64,000 bases of DNA from Nonlabens sp. (GCF_018401815.1 NZ_JAGYKG010000006.1:124001-188000), one strand, 5' to 3'; shown: positions 36,552 to 46,557, counted from the first letter of the stretch. A program made the numbers and translations. Notes: a model not told the origin generated them from the letters alone.

Positions 36552-37030
36552 TGGAAGAAGTACACATTTATACAGACGGTTCTTCGCGCGGTAATCCAGG
36601 TCCTGGGGGGTATGGAATTGTAATGATAGCCGTAGGACAGAATTTTAAAAAAGAATTTTCTCAAGGCTATCGCAAGACGACTAATAACCGCATGGAACTT
36701 CTTGCTGTTATTGAAGCACTTGAAAAAATTAAAAAGGATAACGTAAAAATTACCGTTTTTACAGACAGTCGTTATGTGAGCGATGCCGTAAATAAAAACT
36801 GGATCACTGGTTGGATCAAACGCAAGTGGAAAAACGTTAAAAATCCAGATCTATGGAAACGTTTTTTAAAAGCCTACAATCGCACACAACCAAAAATGCA
36901 ATGGGTAAAAGGTCATGACGACCACCCAATTAATGAACGTTGTGATGCGCTAGCGGTCAATGCAGCTATGAATACCTCCAGTCATCTGGTAGATGAAGGC
37001 TTTGAGGCTGGAGACAAGGGGTTGTTTTGA
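36551..37030 (+). CDS. rnhA: Ribonuclease HI
   Basis: 159 aa. It degrades RNA in RNA-DNA hybrids. The catalytic acids are Asp9 in IYTDGSSRGNPGPGGYG, Glu in NNRMELLAVIEAL, Asp in VFTDSRYV and Asp in NERCDALA; the His flap is in WVKGHDDHPINE. The family length is about 155. It overlaps purN by one base. Confidence 0.95.
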   Translation: MEEVHIYTDGSSRGNPGPGGYGIVMIAVGQNFKKEFSQGYRKTTNNRMELLAVIEALEKIKKDNVKITVFTDSRYVSDAVNKNWITGWIKRKWKNVKNPDLWKRFLKAYNRTQPKMQWVKGHDDHPINERCDALAVNAAMNTSSHLVDEGFEAGDKGLF

Positions 37031-37150
37031 TTGTTGTATGATCGTTAATTAAAGCAGCTTTTTTATTATTAAGTTTCTTTAACAACATAAATTTTACCAA
37101 ACCATCACCATGCACTACTTTTGCTTATTCAAATTAATTCTAAATAAGCA

Positions 37151-37381
37151 TTGAGTACTACTATAGCAGACTTAAAAAGAGGAGAAACGGCTATCATTAA
37201 GCAATTTGATGAGATCGATGTGCCGTTAAAGTTACTAGAAATGGGTTGTTTGCCAGGTAATCGGGTTACCATGATGCAGTCTGCACCATTCAAAGATCCT
37301 ATTTATCTAGATATTAATGGAACTCACCTGGCGATTAGAAGAGAAACAGCAGTCAAAATTAGGGTAGAACTCGATGGGTAA
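37151..37381 (+). CDS. feoA: FeoA family protein
   Basis: 76 aa SH3-like cytoplasmic protein that supports FeoB ferrous-iron transport. Motifs: LKRGETAIIKQF near the start, LLEMGCLPGNRVTMMQ and LAIRRETAVKIRVEL. The start is a TTG at 37151 because no in-frame ATG fits. It overlaps feoB by 8 bp. Confidence 0.9.
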   Translation: MSTTIADLKRGETAIIKQFDEIDVPLKLLEMGCLPGNRVTMMQSAPFKDPIYLDINGTHLAIRRETAVKIRVELDG

Positions 37382-39494
37382 ATCAATTAATGTATCGCTA
37401 ATAGGGAATCCTAATACAGGAAAAACCTCTCTATTCAATAGACTTACCGGTCTCAACCAGCAGGTAGGGAACTATCCTGGAATTACCGTAGAGAAAAAAG
37501 AAGGTTTATGTAAACTAGACCGAGGTCTTAAAGCGCATATTCTAGACCTTCCTGGAACTTATAGTTTGAATACCACATCAATAGATGAAAGTATCGTGGT
37601 AGAGACTTTGCTTAATAGGAATTCTAAGGATTTTCCAGATGTTGCTGTTGTGGTTTCCGATATCGAAAACCTCAAGAGAAATTTGCTGGTATTTACCCAG
37701 ATTAAAGATTTAGAAATCCCTACCATACTGGTCATCAATATGGCCGATCGCATGAAGCGCAAAGCGATCTCTTTAGACATAGACCTGATGCAGAAAGAGC
37801 TCAATACGACTGTAATTCTAGTGAGTGCACGCAAAAATCAAGGGATTCAAGAGCTTAAAGAGGCTATAGCCAACTATAAAAAGCTGACCTCTGAACCATG
37901 TCTTAACGCATCGGCAATTGATTCCGAATATTTTGATAACCTCAAGAAAACCTATCCCAATCAGCTGGTTTATAAATTATGGCTGGTGATTACACAAGAC
38001 GTCAATTTTGGAAAGCTAGACCGCAACCGGGATATGGAAGACTTAAAGAAGCATAAGTTTGACATCAAATCAGAGTCAGATTTGAAGAAAATGCAACACA
38101 AAGAAACAGTGGTGCGTTATCAGTTTATCAATGGCTTGCTTAAAAAAGTACTCACTGTCGATACAGCAAATGCAAAAGATATAAGAACACGACTCGATCG
38201 CGTTTTGTTGCATAAGGTCTGGGGGTACTTAATTTTCTTTCTCGTTCTTCTACTTATTTTCCAAGCGATTTACGACTGGAGCACGTATCCTATGGACTGG
38301 ATCGATGGAGCTTTTGCCAGCATGAGTTCTTTGGCAAATAATTTTTTCCCCGCAGGACCCTTAACAGACTTGTTGGCCGAAGGGATTATACCCGGCTTGG
38401 GAGGTATCGTTATATTTATACCACAAATTGCATTTCTATTTCTTTTTATCGCCATTCTAGAAGAAAGTGGTTATATGAGTCGTGTGGTATTTCTCATGGA
38501 TCATATCATGAAGAGATTTGGCTTAAGTGGTAAGAGTGTGGTGCCATTAGTCTCTGGAACAGCTTGTGCTATTCCAGCAGTTATGGCTACTAGAAATATA
38601 GAAGATTGGAAAGAGCGATTGATAACCATATTGGTTGTACCATTCACGACATGTTCGGCGAGATTACCTGTTTATCTAATTATTATATCCCTAGTAATTC
38701 CTGATGAACGCATTTTAGGAGGCGCTTTTAATATGCAAGGGCTGACTTTGATGTTATTGTATTTATTAGGTTTTGTTGCTGCCATAGTTTCAGCTTGGGT
38801 GCTTAACAAGATACTGCCTATTAATCGCAAATCCTTTTTTGTTATGGAAATGCCGGCGTATAAATTACCCATGTTTAAGAATGTAGTGATAACGGTTATT
38901 GAAAAAACCAAAAGCTTTGTAGTAGGAGCTGGTAAGATCATTATGGCTATTTCTATAGTTTTATGGATATTGGCCAGTTATGGATTAGGAGAAGAGTTTA
39001 ACAATGCCGAGGCCATTGTCAAAGAACAATATGCAAATCAAAACTTGACTGCAGACGAAATGGATCAAAAGATCGCTTCTCACGAGTTGGAGTACAGTTT
39101 TATAGGCTACATAGGCAAAGGCATTGAGCCTGCTGTAAGGCCATTAGGGTACGACTGGAAAATAGGTATTGCAATAGTAAGTTCTTTTGCAGCGAGAGAG
39201 GTTTTTGTAGGAACGCTGGCAACTATTTACAGTGTAGAAAGCGATGGAGAGGAAGAACAAACCATTAAGAAACGCATGGCTGCAGAGACGAATCCGATTC
39301 TAGGTGGGCCATTATTTAATTTTGCCAGTGGTATTTCCTTGTTGTTATTCTATGCTTTTGCTATGCAATGTATGAGTACACTGGCCATTGTAAAACGAGA
39401 AACCAATAGCTGGAAATGGCCAGCGATTCAATTTTTATTCATGACCGCAGCAGCATATTTTGCTGCATTGGGCGCATTTCAAATATTGAAGTAA
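37374..39494 (+). CDS. feoB: Ferrous iron transport protein B
   Basis: 706 aa. The N-terminal G domain has G1 GNPNTGKTSLFN, G2 near YPGITVEKKEG, G3 DLPGTYSL and G4 NMAD. The C-terminal half has two Gate domains with about eight to ten transmembrane helices (VPLVSGTACAIPAVMATR, then TTCSARLPVYLI with the Cys). It imports Fe2+ across the inner membrane. Its stop shares a base with the next small gene. Confidence 0.96.
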   Translation: MGKSINVSLIGNPNTGKTSLFNRLTGLNQQVGNYPGITVEKKEGLCKLDRGLKAHILDLPGTYSLNTTSIDESIVVETLLNRNSKDFPDVAVVVSDIENLKRNLLVFTQIKDLEIPTILVINMADRMKRKAISLDIDLMQKELNTTVILVSARKNQGIQELKEAIANYKKLTSEPCLNASAIDSEYFDNLKKTYPNQLVYKLWLVITQDVNFGKLDRNRDMEDLKKHKFDIKSESDLKKMQHKETVVRYQFINGLLKKVLTVDTANAKDIRTRLDRVLLHKVWGYLIFFLVLLLIFQAIYDWSTYPMDWIDGAFASMSSLANNFFPAGPLTDLLAEGIIPGLGGIVIFIPQIAFLFLFIAILEESGYMSRVVFLMDHIMKRFGLSGKSVVPLVSGTACAIPAVMATRNIEDWKERLITILVVPFTTCSARLPVYLIIISLVIPDERILGGAFNMQGLTLMLLYLLGFVAAIVSAWVLNKILPINRKSFFVMEMPAYKLPMFKNVVITVIEKTKSFVVGAGKIIMAISIVLWILASYGLGEEFNNAEAIVKEQYANQNLTADEMDQKIASHELEYSFIGYIGKGIEPAVRPLGYDWKIGIAIVSSFAAREVFVGTLATIYSVESDGEEEQTIKKRMAAETNPILGGPLFNFASGISLLLFYAFAMQCMSTLAIVKRETNSWKWPAIQFLFMTAAAYFAALGAFQILK

Positions 39495-39625
39495 TGTATA
39501 TAGCACAAACGATCATCGTTATTCTTATTGCTGTTGCAGCAGTGATTTGGCTTTTGAGAAAATCATTGTTTCCCAAAAAATTCCATTCCTCTGATTGCGG
39601 TGACGGAGATTGTGGCTGTCATTAA
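39494..39625 (+). CDS. FeoB-associated Cys-rich membrane protein
   Basis: 43 aa, ATG at 39494 inside the feoB stop (TAATG). One transmembrane helix (residues 3-24) is followed by KKFHSSDCGDGDCGCH, a Cys-rich tail that matches the FeoB-associated family (FeoC-like replacement in many bacteria). The tail may bind iron or sense redox. Confidence 0.85.
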   Translation: MYIAQTIIVILIAVAAVIWLLRKSLFPKKFHSSDCGDGDCGCH

Positions 39626-39636
39626 GACTGTTTTTT

Positions 39637-39652
39637 CGCTTTCGCGAAAGCC
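39637..39652. repeat. CGCTTTCGCGAAAGCG palindrome, copy 7
   Basis: CGCTTTCGCGAAAGCC, one end base changed; intergenic, 12 bp after the feo operon, where the hairpin could also act in termination. Confidence 0.85.
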
Positions 39653-39779
39653 TTCTTAAAGCCATCTGCTAGCTCAGGGAACATTTAATTATTACTCATG
39701 GAGCATCCTTATGAGCACAACTAAATACCTTGCAATTAATATGTTATAATTCAACGTATTTTCTCTTATTTTTACATCT

Positions 39780-40565
39780 ATGAACGGCAATCCAATAGGT
39801 TTTTTTGACTCTGGTGTGGGAGGAACAAGTGTATGGAAGGAAGTAATTGAATTATTACCTCACGAAAACACCATCTACCTGGCCGACTCCAAACATGCGC
39901 CTTACGGTCGTAAATCTAAGGAGGAGATCATCAAGCTCTGTATTAAAAACACCGAGTTTTTAATAAGCCAAAACTGCAAACTTATCGCAGTTCCTTGCAA
40001 CACAGCCACTACCAATGCTATTTCTTATTTACGCGCTCATTTCGACCTGCCTTTTATAGGGATTGAGCCGGCCATAAAACCTGCAGCCCTTAAAAGTGAC
40101 ACTAAAAAAATAGGTATTCTGGCTACTAAAGGAACCCTGTCGAGCAAACTTTTTATGGACACCCAAAAAGAATTTACGCAACATGTCAATACGATTGAAG
40201 TAGTAGGAACTGGAATCGTAGAGTTGATAGAAGCAGGTAAAAAAGACAGTGAAGAGATGCGGGATCTTCTCGTAAGTATTACAGAACCCTTCATGATTTC
40301 CGGAATCGACTATTTGGTTTTAGGATGCAGTCATTACCCTTACGTCAAAGAAATACTTCAAGAACTTCTTCCTACGCAAGTGCGTATCATTGATTCTGGA
40401 GCCGCAGTGGCACTACAGACAGCACATATTTTAAAATCAGAAAATTTATTGAATCCAACGCATCAAGCTGGAAAACACTTGCTGTATTCTAATCTACAAA
40501 TAGAAACTCTAGATTATTTAACTAAAGAAATAGCAAATAGAGAGGTGTGCTTATTGGATTTTTAA
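39780..40565 (+). CDS. murI: Glutamate racemase
   Basis: 261 aa. It makes D-glutamate for peptidoglycan. FFDSGVGGTSVW at the N-terminus and both catalytic Cys are visible: VPCNTATTNAI and LGCSHYPYV. It ends at 40565 and is followed by an unclear short stretch before the convergent response-regulator gene. Confidence 0.96.
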   Translation: MNGNPIGFFDSGVGGTSVWKEVIELLPHENTIYLADSKHAPYGRKSKEEIIKLCIKNTEFLISQNCKLIAVPCNTATTNAISYLRAHFDLPFIGIEPAIKPAALKSDTKKIGILATKGTLSSKLFMDTQKEFTQHVNTIEVVGTGIVELIEAGKKDSEEMRDLLVSITEPFMISGIDYLVLGCSHYPYVKEILQELLPTQVRIIDSGAAVALQTAHILKSENLLNPTHQAGKHLLYSNLQIETLDYLTKEIANREVCLLDF

Positions 40566-40748
40566 ATTTAGTTCTATCCACATTTAATAAGCCAATAAGC
40601 ATTCTTATTGATAATTTATGATTTCTTAAAGCATCAAAAGCTTGTTTTTCAAGTGCATCTAGGAGTTTAGTTTACAAAAGGAGAGGAATGCATAGCTAGA
40701 CAATTTGGAACTTGAGGAAAATTAATCGGAAAGAGGAAACTGTTGGAC

Positions 40749-41483
40749 CTAACTAAAAAACTCGAACAAATCCAGCTTTTTACTCGGACTTACAGGAAGC
40801 TCTACGGTTCCCAGTATTACACTACCCCCTTTGCCTTTTTTATAAGCAGTAACATGAGACACATTGATCAGATGAGATTTATGAATACGGGCAAAACCTT
40901 TATCAGACAGCATGTCGTCAAAGTGTTTTAAGGTTTTTGAAACCAGTTTTTTGTCATTTTCCAGATAGATATGCGTGTAATTATCGTCTGCACTGCAATA
41001 AATGATGTCTTTTATAAGCAGTACTTCAAAACCTTCTTGGGTAGGAATGGTGATTTTATCAGTAAGCTGTGAATTGTTTTGTTCTTTGATGCTGAGGTCC
41101 ACATTCACTTCGTTTTCACGTTCTTTGATCGCCCTAACTAGTTCTGTTGCCTTAATCAGTTCATCGATTTCAATAGGCTTAGTAAGGTAATAAGCTGCTT
41201 GCTGATTCAGCGCATCTTTGGCATACTGATCGTAAGCGGTGACAAAAACAGTTTCAAAAGTACGATTGGGCAACTTATCCAGTAAATCAAATGCAGTTCC
41301 GTATGGCATTTCTACATCTAGAAATACCAAATCGACCTCTGTTTTTTGAAGCAATTCAAAAGCCTCTTCTACATTAGTTGCTTCGTGAAGGACTTCCACT
41401 TGCGAACAGTATTTGGATATATAGTTCCTTAAGATGTCTCTCGATATCTGCTCGTCTTCTACTATGATAGCGGTTAGTTTCAT
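40749..41483 (-). CDS. LytTR-type response regulator
   Basis: 244 aa. The receiver domain (residues 1-120) has the acidic pair in IIVEDEQ, the phospho-acceptor Asp in LVFLDVEMPYGT and the Lys in YLTKPIE. The LytTR DNA-binding domain (about 140-244) includes IIYCSADDNYTHIYLENDK and ARIHKSHLINVSHV. It is the third gene of an operon with the sensor kinase 42870-45209 and a gene of unknown function between. Confidence 0.93.
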   Translation of the reverse strand: MKLTAIIVEDEQISRDILRNYISKYCSQVEVLHEATNVEEAFELLQKTEVDLVFLDVEMPYGTAFDLLDKLPNRTFETVFVTAYDQYAKDALNQQAAYYLTKPIEIDELIKATELVRAIKERENEVNVDLSIKEQNNSQLTDKITIPTQEGFEVLLIKDIIYCSADDNYTHIYLENDKKLVSKTLKHFDDMLSDKGFARIHKSHLINVSHVTAYKKGKGGSVILGTVELPVSPSKKLDLFEFFS

Positions 41484-41508
41484 GGTTTTAATTTTTGTAG
41501 ATTACTTT

Positions 41509-42870
41509 TTATAACTGGTTATTCATGTCAATAATATCAAAAACCAGCTCTAAAGTCAGTGGCTTCTCCTTTATCTGAGAGGAGTATTCCTGTTGTGACA
41601 AAGAATTAGATTTCATTTCTTCTTTTAATTCTTGATCGGTCATCCCAGAAAAAGAAGGCCTGTTATTGTACAATCGCATCATTCTTTGTCGGTATTCAAA
41701 AACAAAGAAATCTCTTTTATTGCGAGCTAGCGCATTGTTAATACTTTCAAAGGCTCGTCTAACATTTCCGTCAAATTCATAATCAAAAATGGCTTTTAAA
41801 TAGTAATACGGATAGTGGAAATCTGTGCTAGTTGCAAAACTTTTTGACTTTTCAACCTTTTCTAAAGATGTTTGAGCGATCTTTATGGCTGCTGTTTTAT
41901 CTTCTTTAGAAAGGCCGTCATAATAGGCTTTTCTTAAATGAACTATGGTATTTATAAAATGCCATAGTTCGTTCTTATTTTGAAGTGCTTTAAAACGATC
42001 CCATAAGTCACCATCTATTTCTTGTGTTTGACCTATAGGAGAGCCGACAAATAAGTACAATTGCTCTAGAAATAATTCATCATTCTCTAGCTCTGATGTG
42101 GTATGAACTCTTGCAAGCATTTGATATACTTCACTATAATTTTCAAAATTATAAGTGTTAGTGACAGGATCGCGTGTCGTATAGGCACTCAAAGAATGGA
42201 GAACCTTATGTGCTTTTTTAAATTCACCTTCTGAAATATAAAAATCAACCAGTTCATAAACCCTCTGAAAAAAAACTACTCGCTGTCCTAGAATATATCC
42301 TTTAGAAAATTCTTTTAATTGTTGCGTAGTTCCTTCAACAGCACTTTTGTAATTTACAAACTGTCTAAAAACACTGGCTTCTAGTGTTGTTTTTTTGGTG
42401 ATTGCTGCTTTCTCAGTGATCGTAAGCTGTTGCGAATTAAAAGCCAGCCCTTTTTTGTGATTCAAAACTCGTAAAATTTTTTCATCAACCAACTTTCTAC
42501 TATGAGGTTTCTCACGCAGTATTTGTATGTAATCTTCAATTGCTCCTTGATAATCCGTATGCTCAAAAAGTCTAAAATCACCTCTTAGTACATAAAGTTC
42601 TTCCTTAGTAAAATCTACATCTGTACTATCGTTTTCTAAAAGATGATTCACATAGGAAAATGTGGCTTTATGATTTTTTGCCCTTCTTTTTTCGTGAACG
42701 TCAAGATAAGTTTGTAGTCTTAATTTTTCTTCTTTAAAGCGAGTCACATCTGGATATGCTTTTATAGAGTCTTGCATACGTTCCAAACCTTTTTGAGCAG
42801 ACACAACAGGGTCTGGTTGCGCAGAAACACTTAAAACCATGAATAATATGAAAATCTGAACGCATCTCAT
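41509..42870 (-). CDS. Secreted helical-repeat protein of unknown function
   Basis: 453 aa with a signal peptide ending VSAQP, then an almost entirely alpha-helical, charged sequence with TPR-like spacing (YQGAIEDYIQILREKPHS, RRAFESINNALARN). It overlaps the upstream kinase gene by one base (TAATG) and is followed 25 bp later by the response regulator. The position suggests a periplasmic partner that modulates the kinase; this is inference. Confidence 0.7.
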   Translation of the reverse strand: MRCVQIFILFMVLSVSAQPDPVVSAQKGLERMQDSIKAYPDVTRFKEEKLRLQTYLDVHEKRRAKNHKATFSYVNHLLENDSTDVDFTKEELYVLRGDFRLFEHTDYQGAIEDYIQILREKPHSRKLVDEKILRVLNHKKGLAFNSQQLTITEKAAITKKTTLEASVFRQFVNYKSAVEGTTQQLKEFSKGYILGQRVVFFQRVYELVDFYISEGEFKKAHKVLHSLSAYTTRDPVTNTYNFENYSEVYQMLARVHTTSELENDELFLEQLYLFVGSPIGQTQEIDGDLWDRFKALQNKNELWHFINTIVHLRKAYYDGLSKEDKTAAIKIAQTSLEKVEKSKSFATSTDFHYPYYYLKAIFDYEFDGNVRRAFESINNALARNKRDFFVFEYRQRMMRLYNNRPSFSGMTDQELKEEMKSNSLSQQEYSSQIKEKPLTLELVFDIIDMNNQL

Positions 42871-45209
42871 TAGGTTTTCTGGATGCTCACCACAACCTCA
42901 GTCCCCACATCAGGAATTAATCCAGCATCTTTTACTTCCAAATGTATCTTACAATCGTGCAACTCGTTCAACAGCGCCACACGGTTGTTGATATTGCCCA
43001 ACCCTTTAGAGTCTCGTTTCTTTTGATGTGCTGTTTTTATGGCCTTGGATTTTTCTCGACCGATTCCATTATCGGTGATGGTGACTGTAATTCCTTGTTC
43101 CGCTTTCGAGCTGCGTGCTGAGCCTGTCGAAGTAAAAGCAACATTTAAAAAGCCTTTTTCTTTTTTGTAACGCAATCCATGCCACACCGCATTTTCTATG
43201 ATAGGTTGCAGCAACATAGGTGGCACTTGCATTTTGGTATTTTTTAAAGAAGGGTCGATCTCTAAAGTAAAGTCAAATTTATCTTTAAAACGTTCGTGCT
43301 CCAGCTTTAAATACAAGCCTAAAAGATCGATTTCTTTTTCTAGCGGTATAAAGTCCAGCTCGCTATTTTCTAAAACACTACGCATCAATTTAGAGAAGTC
43401 TGCCAGGTATTTGTTGGCCGCACGCTCGTCATTTTGTGCGATATAGTTATTGACAGAATTGAGTGCATTAAAAATAAAATGCGGGTTCATCTGACTGCGC
43501 AATGATTTTAATGCGAGTAAATGGTTGTTGATTTTTTGCTGCTTGTTGTTGCGGTACATAACATATGCCAGCGTGAGCAGCAACAGGCTCAAGCCAACAA
43601 GCGAATAAATGATCCAGCGCTGCCGTTGGTTCATTTGCTGTGTAAGTTCGCGCTCGGTATTGATCAGGGCAATTTTATTCTCGGTAAGTTCGCGATCTTT
43701 TTCTAGGGTTAGGATCCTGGTCTGTTTAGAAACCAATTCTTTGGTTTTTCTAGAGCTTTCTTCTAATTCATGTTCTTTTTCTAGATACAAGGCATCGACC
43801 GTATTGATATACAATTCATTATAAGCCAGTGCTGTTTTAGTATTTCCCGCTTTTTTATTGAGTTCATACAGACTTTTTGCAGCGTCCTTTTTTACTTCTA
43901 GGTCATTATTCTTTATTGCTTCGTCCAGACTGGATTCATAATAGGTGATCGCCTCTTTAATTTTGTTTTGAGACTCTAAAGCTTCGGCAATGTTGAGTTG
44001 TTCTTTTTGCTTGGACAAGCGAGGTATTCCATTTGAAGGGGAAGGCTCATAAGCAGGTTTTATAGCTCTTTCTTCCATGACATCCTCGGCTATAGCCACC
44101 TCGTTTAAAACACCTGCTTTATTGGTATTTTTTTGTGGTGCTTTGGCTTCGTCGCTTTTAATTTCATCCAGAATTTCAATATTATTCTTACGCAAGGCAA
44201 TTTCCTTATCAAACTGAGAGTTGCTGCGGTAAAAGTCGGCTGTTTGTGATTGGGCAACAACATTAGCCGTACGGCCTTCTTTTTTAGATTCTTGAATGGC
44301 TCTATTGTAATAGGCCTCTGCTTTATCTACTTGACCTATTTCATTTAACAGCGCAGCAATTTTTGAATTGATGGAAGTTACTTGTATGTTTAAACTGGCG
44401 TTTTGGGCCAGTTGTAATGCTTGTTGGTACGTTTGCAAGGCCTTCTCGCTATCATTTGTTTTTGCATAAGCAGCAGCGAGACCTGTCAGCCTTTTTATTT
44501 TTAAAGTAGAAGAAGCTCCAGAGCTTAGGTTCTTTTTTGATCTATTAGTGCCGTAAACATCAGCAGCTAAGTAAGCGGCAATGGCTTCTTGATAATTGCC
44601 ATTGAGACGCAGCATATCTGCTTTTTTTATGACAAGAGCAAGGCTGCTTTTGAGCTCTTCTGCCTGCGTATAATTAGCAATGGCTAGATCGTATTGTTTA
44701 TTAAAACTATAGAGGTCGCCTAGTTTTTCATAAGCGGCACTTTCTTGAGTTTTGCTAAGTGATTTAGGGTTGTTAGATAACGCGGCAATAAGGAAGTCGG
44801 CTGATTTTTGTGCGTCTTTTTTCAGAAAGATTTGTGCGCTATCCATAGCCACTTGGTAAGGGACGCTGCTGCGGTTTTTTTGATCTTGCTTGTCACTTTG
44901 TACGCGTATTTCTATGCGTTCATTACTTGTTATACGATAATAAACAGTTTCAAAATTCAGACCTTTAATAACGATTTCTTCTCCCATATTTGCGGGTAAA
45001 CTAAAGGTACCGCGAGCATCTGTAGTGGTATAACGGCCCATTTTCCCCTCTATATTCACTCCAGAAATAGGTACTCCACTTTCACTCAAAACACGTCCCT
45101 GCAGTACCATATTGGTCTCTGCAGTTCGAGGCGTTGCAAATTCCTTGTTTTGTGCCACTGCTATTTGAAAAGTAAAAAGCAGGAATAATAAAGTGATAAT
45201 GTGTTTCAT
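42870..45209 (-). CDS. LytS-type sensor histidine kinase with carboxypeptidase-regulatory-like and TPR domains
   Basis: 779 aa. Signal peptide (1-20); CarboxypepD_reg-like beta-sandwich (about 35-100, LQGRVLSESGVPISGVNIEG); TPR repeats (about 140-480); coiled coil; one transmembrane helix (WIIYSLVGLSLLLLTLAYVM); His_kinase domain with QMNPHFIFNALNSVNNYI (phospho-His); ATPase with ENAVWHGLRYK, TITDNGIGREK and GLGNINNR. It senses an envelope signal and should phosphorylate the LytTR regulator downstream. Bases 43101-43133 hold a composite repeat giving TGSARSSKAEQG in the kinase domain. Confidence 0.93.
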   Translation of the reverse strand: MKHIITLLFLLFTFQIAVAQNKEFATPRTAETNMVLQGRVLSESGVPISGVNIEGKMGRYTTTDARGTFSLPANMGEEIVIKGLNFETVYYRITSNERIEIRVQSDKQDQKNRSSVPYQVAMDSAQIFLKKDAQKSADFLIAALSNNPKSLSKTQESAAYEKLGDLYSFNKQYDLAIANYTQAEELKSSLALVIKKADMLRLNGNYQEAIAAYLAADVYGTNRSKKNLSSGASSTLKIKRLTGLAAAYAKTNDSEKALQTYQQALQLAQNASLNIQVTSINSKIAALLNEIGQVDKAEAYYNRAIQESKKEGRTANVVAQSQTADFYRSNSQFDKEIALRKNNIEILDEIKSDEAKAPQKNTNKAGVLNEVAIAEDVMEERAIKPAYEPSPSNGIPRLSKQKEQLNIAEALESQNKIKEAITYYESSLDEAIKNNDLEVKKDAAKSLYELNKKAGNTKTALAYNELYINTVDALYLEKEHELEESSRKTKELVSKQTRILTLEKDRELTENKIALINTERELTQQMNQRQRWIIYSLVGLSLLLLTLAYVMYRNNKQQKINNHLLALKSLRSQMNPHFIFNALNSVNNYIAQNDERAANKYLADFSKLMRSVLENSELDFIPLEKEIDLLGLYLKLEHERFKDKFDFTLEIDPSLKNTKMQVPPMLLQPIIENAVWHGLRYKKEKGFLNVAFTSTGSARSSKAEQGITVTITDNGIGREKSKAIKTAHQKKRDSKGLGNINNRVALLNELHDCKIHLEVKDAGLIPDVGTEVVVSIQKT
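43101..43133. repeat. Composite of a half CGCTTTCG palindrome and a CTGAGCCTGTCGAAG repeat
   Basis: CGCTTTCGAG is the left half of the common palindrome; it is followed within 8 bp by CTGAGCCTGTCGAAGT, the second dispersed repeat. The frame of the kinase gene stays open. Confidence 0.6.
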
Positions 45210-45289
45210 CAGGCTGTAAACTTAGTCATAAAAAAATATATGATTTCTTTGAAAAGCCATCTTTAGGTAGTTATAGAAGGTGTTTTGAA

Positions 45290-45305
45290 CGCTTTCGCGA
45301 AAGCG
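45290..45305. repeat. CGCTTTCGCGAAAGCG palindrome, copy 8
   Basis: Exact copy, intergenic, between the divergent kinase and SIMPL-like genes. Confidence 0.9.
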
Positions 45306-45409
45306 AACTCGTCAAGAATAGCATTACACTCATTCAAAGGCTGTTTTCACTCATTGGTTCTATGTAACGGTTTTTTATACCAATAGATTTGATGCAAAAT
45401 CAATAGAAA

Positions 45410-46441
45410 ATGAAACAGATCACCACCTTTATTCTCCTATTTGCCGTACTTGGTATGAATGCGCAACACATGGGTAATTTTAATAACATGGCTGAAGACA
45501 TGAGTATTTCTAGAGCAAATATTGTAAGCAGCATGGGCAATGGCGCTGCTTTTGGAAATCCGTATGCTCCACAATACACTGCGCCTCAACCCAGTAATAT
45601 GCTCCATATCAATTTACGATCGCTTTACAATGTTGAGGCCACCGATTATACCGCCGTATTTAATATCGTTCAAGTAGGTAAAACTGCCGAAGAAACCACC
45701 CAATTGATAAACGATAAAATCGACCTGATCAAAGAAGAGTTGCGTGGCCAAGGTTTTGAAGGGCAGTTTGCCCTGGACATGATTTCTTTTGTACCTCAAT
45801 ACGAGATTGAAGTCACTAAAAAGCTGTTTTCCAAAACCTATACCGAAGTTCCCGTAGGCTTTGAACTACAGCAAAACTTATTGATCAGTTATAGAAAAGA
45901 CAGCGATTTTCAAAATATCCTAACTGCCTGTGGAAAAGCTGAGGTGTACAACCTGGTAAAAGTTGATTACTATGTAAAAAACCTAGAAGCAATTTATGAA
46001 GACCTTCAAAACAAATTGCTTGCTGAGGTAACAAAAAAGAAAGCCTATTATGAAAAATTAGGCTTTGACATGAGTAATTACAACGTCATGATGGGCGATA
46101 AAAAATATTACTACACGCCTAAAGATTTTTATAAAAGCTACCTCGCTGCCGAAAATATAAGTATGGAGGCTCTTAAAAATCAAAAAAGTGTGACCACCGT
46201 GCGAAAACCTACATCTTATTACTACGACCCTATTCCCTACAACGGGTATGACGTAGTCGTAAATGCATCGATTACAATGCCGGTTATCCAATTAGGAATG
46301 GATTTGAGTTTGCAGTACACCCTCAAACCTGTGGAGAAAAAACCAGAGCCACAACCAGAGCCTGTAAAAACACCTAACCCTAAAGTCTATGTAGTAAGTC
46401 CGAGTGGACCTATTGATATTAAAGAACTACCTAATAATTAA
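45410..46441 (+). CDS. Secreted SIMPL-like domain protein
   Basis: 343 aa with a signal peptide ending GMNAQ. The mature part resembles SIMPL (oscillin) domains: VFNIVQVGKTAEETTQLIND, then SFVPQYEIEVTKK and paired helices LEAIYEDLQNKLLAEVTKK. The tail is Pro/Lys-rich. Family members are periplasmic proteins of unclear role. It is divergent from the kinase operon. Some uncertainty remains about the family. Confidence 0.6.
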   Translation: MKQITTFILLFAVLGMNAQHMGNFNNMAEDMSISRANIVSSMGNGAAFGNPYAPQYTAPQPSNMLHINLRSLYNVEATDYTAVFNIVQVGKTAEETTQLINDKIDLIKEELRGQGFEGQFALDMISFVPQYEIEVTKKLFSKTYTEVPVGFELQQNLLISYRKDSDFQNILTACGKAEVYNLVKVDYYVKNLEAIYEDLQNKLLAEVTKKKAYYEKLGFDMSNYNVMMGDKKYYYTPKDFYKSYLAAENISMEALKNQKSVTTVRKPTSYYYDPIPYNGYDVVVNASITMPVIQLGMDLSLQYTLKPVEKKPEPQPEPVKTPNPKVYVVSPSGPIDIKELPNN

Positions 46442-46447
46442 GGGGAG

Positions 46448-46484
46448 CAAAATCAAAAATAAAATCAAAATCAAAATCAAATCC
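46448..46484. repeat. Low-complexity AAAATC tandem tract
   Basis: Imperfect repeats of AAAATC between the SIMPL-like and vWA genes; no coding value. Confidence 0.5.
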
Positions 46485-46557
46485 AAAAACCCTTTCTCTG
46501 GTCCTGAAGGGGAGGTTTTTAAGAGGAGAACGGAAATAAAAACAAAATTTAAATATT

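Noticed and set aside
37151..39625. A riboswitch or Fur box upstream of feoA
   Set aside because: The 120 bp before feoA are AT-rich, but I see no convincing dyad matching a Fur site or a conserved aptamer.
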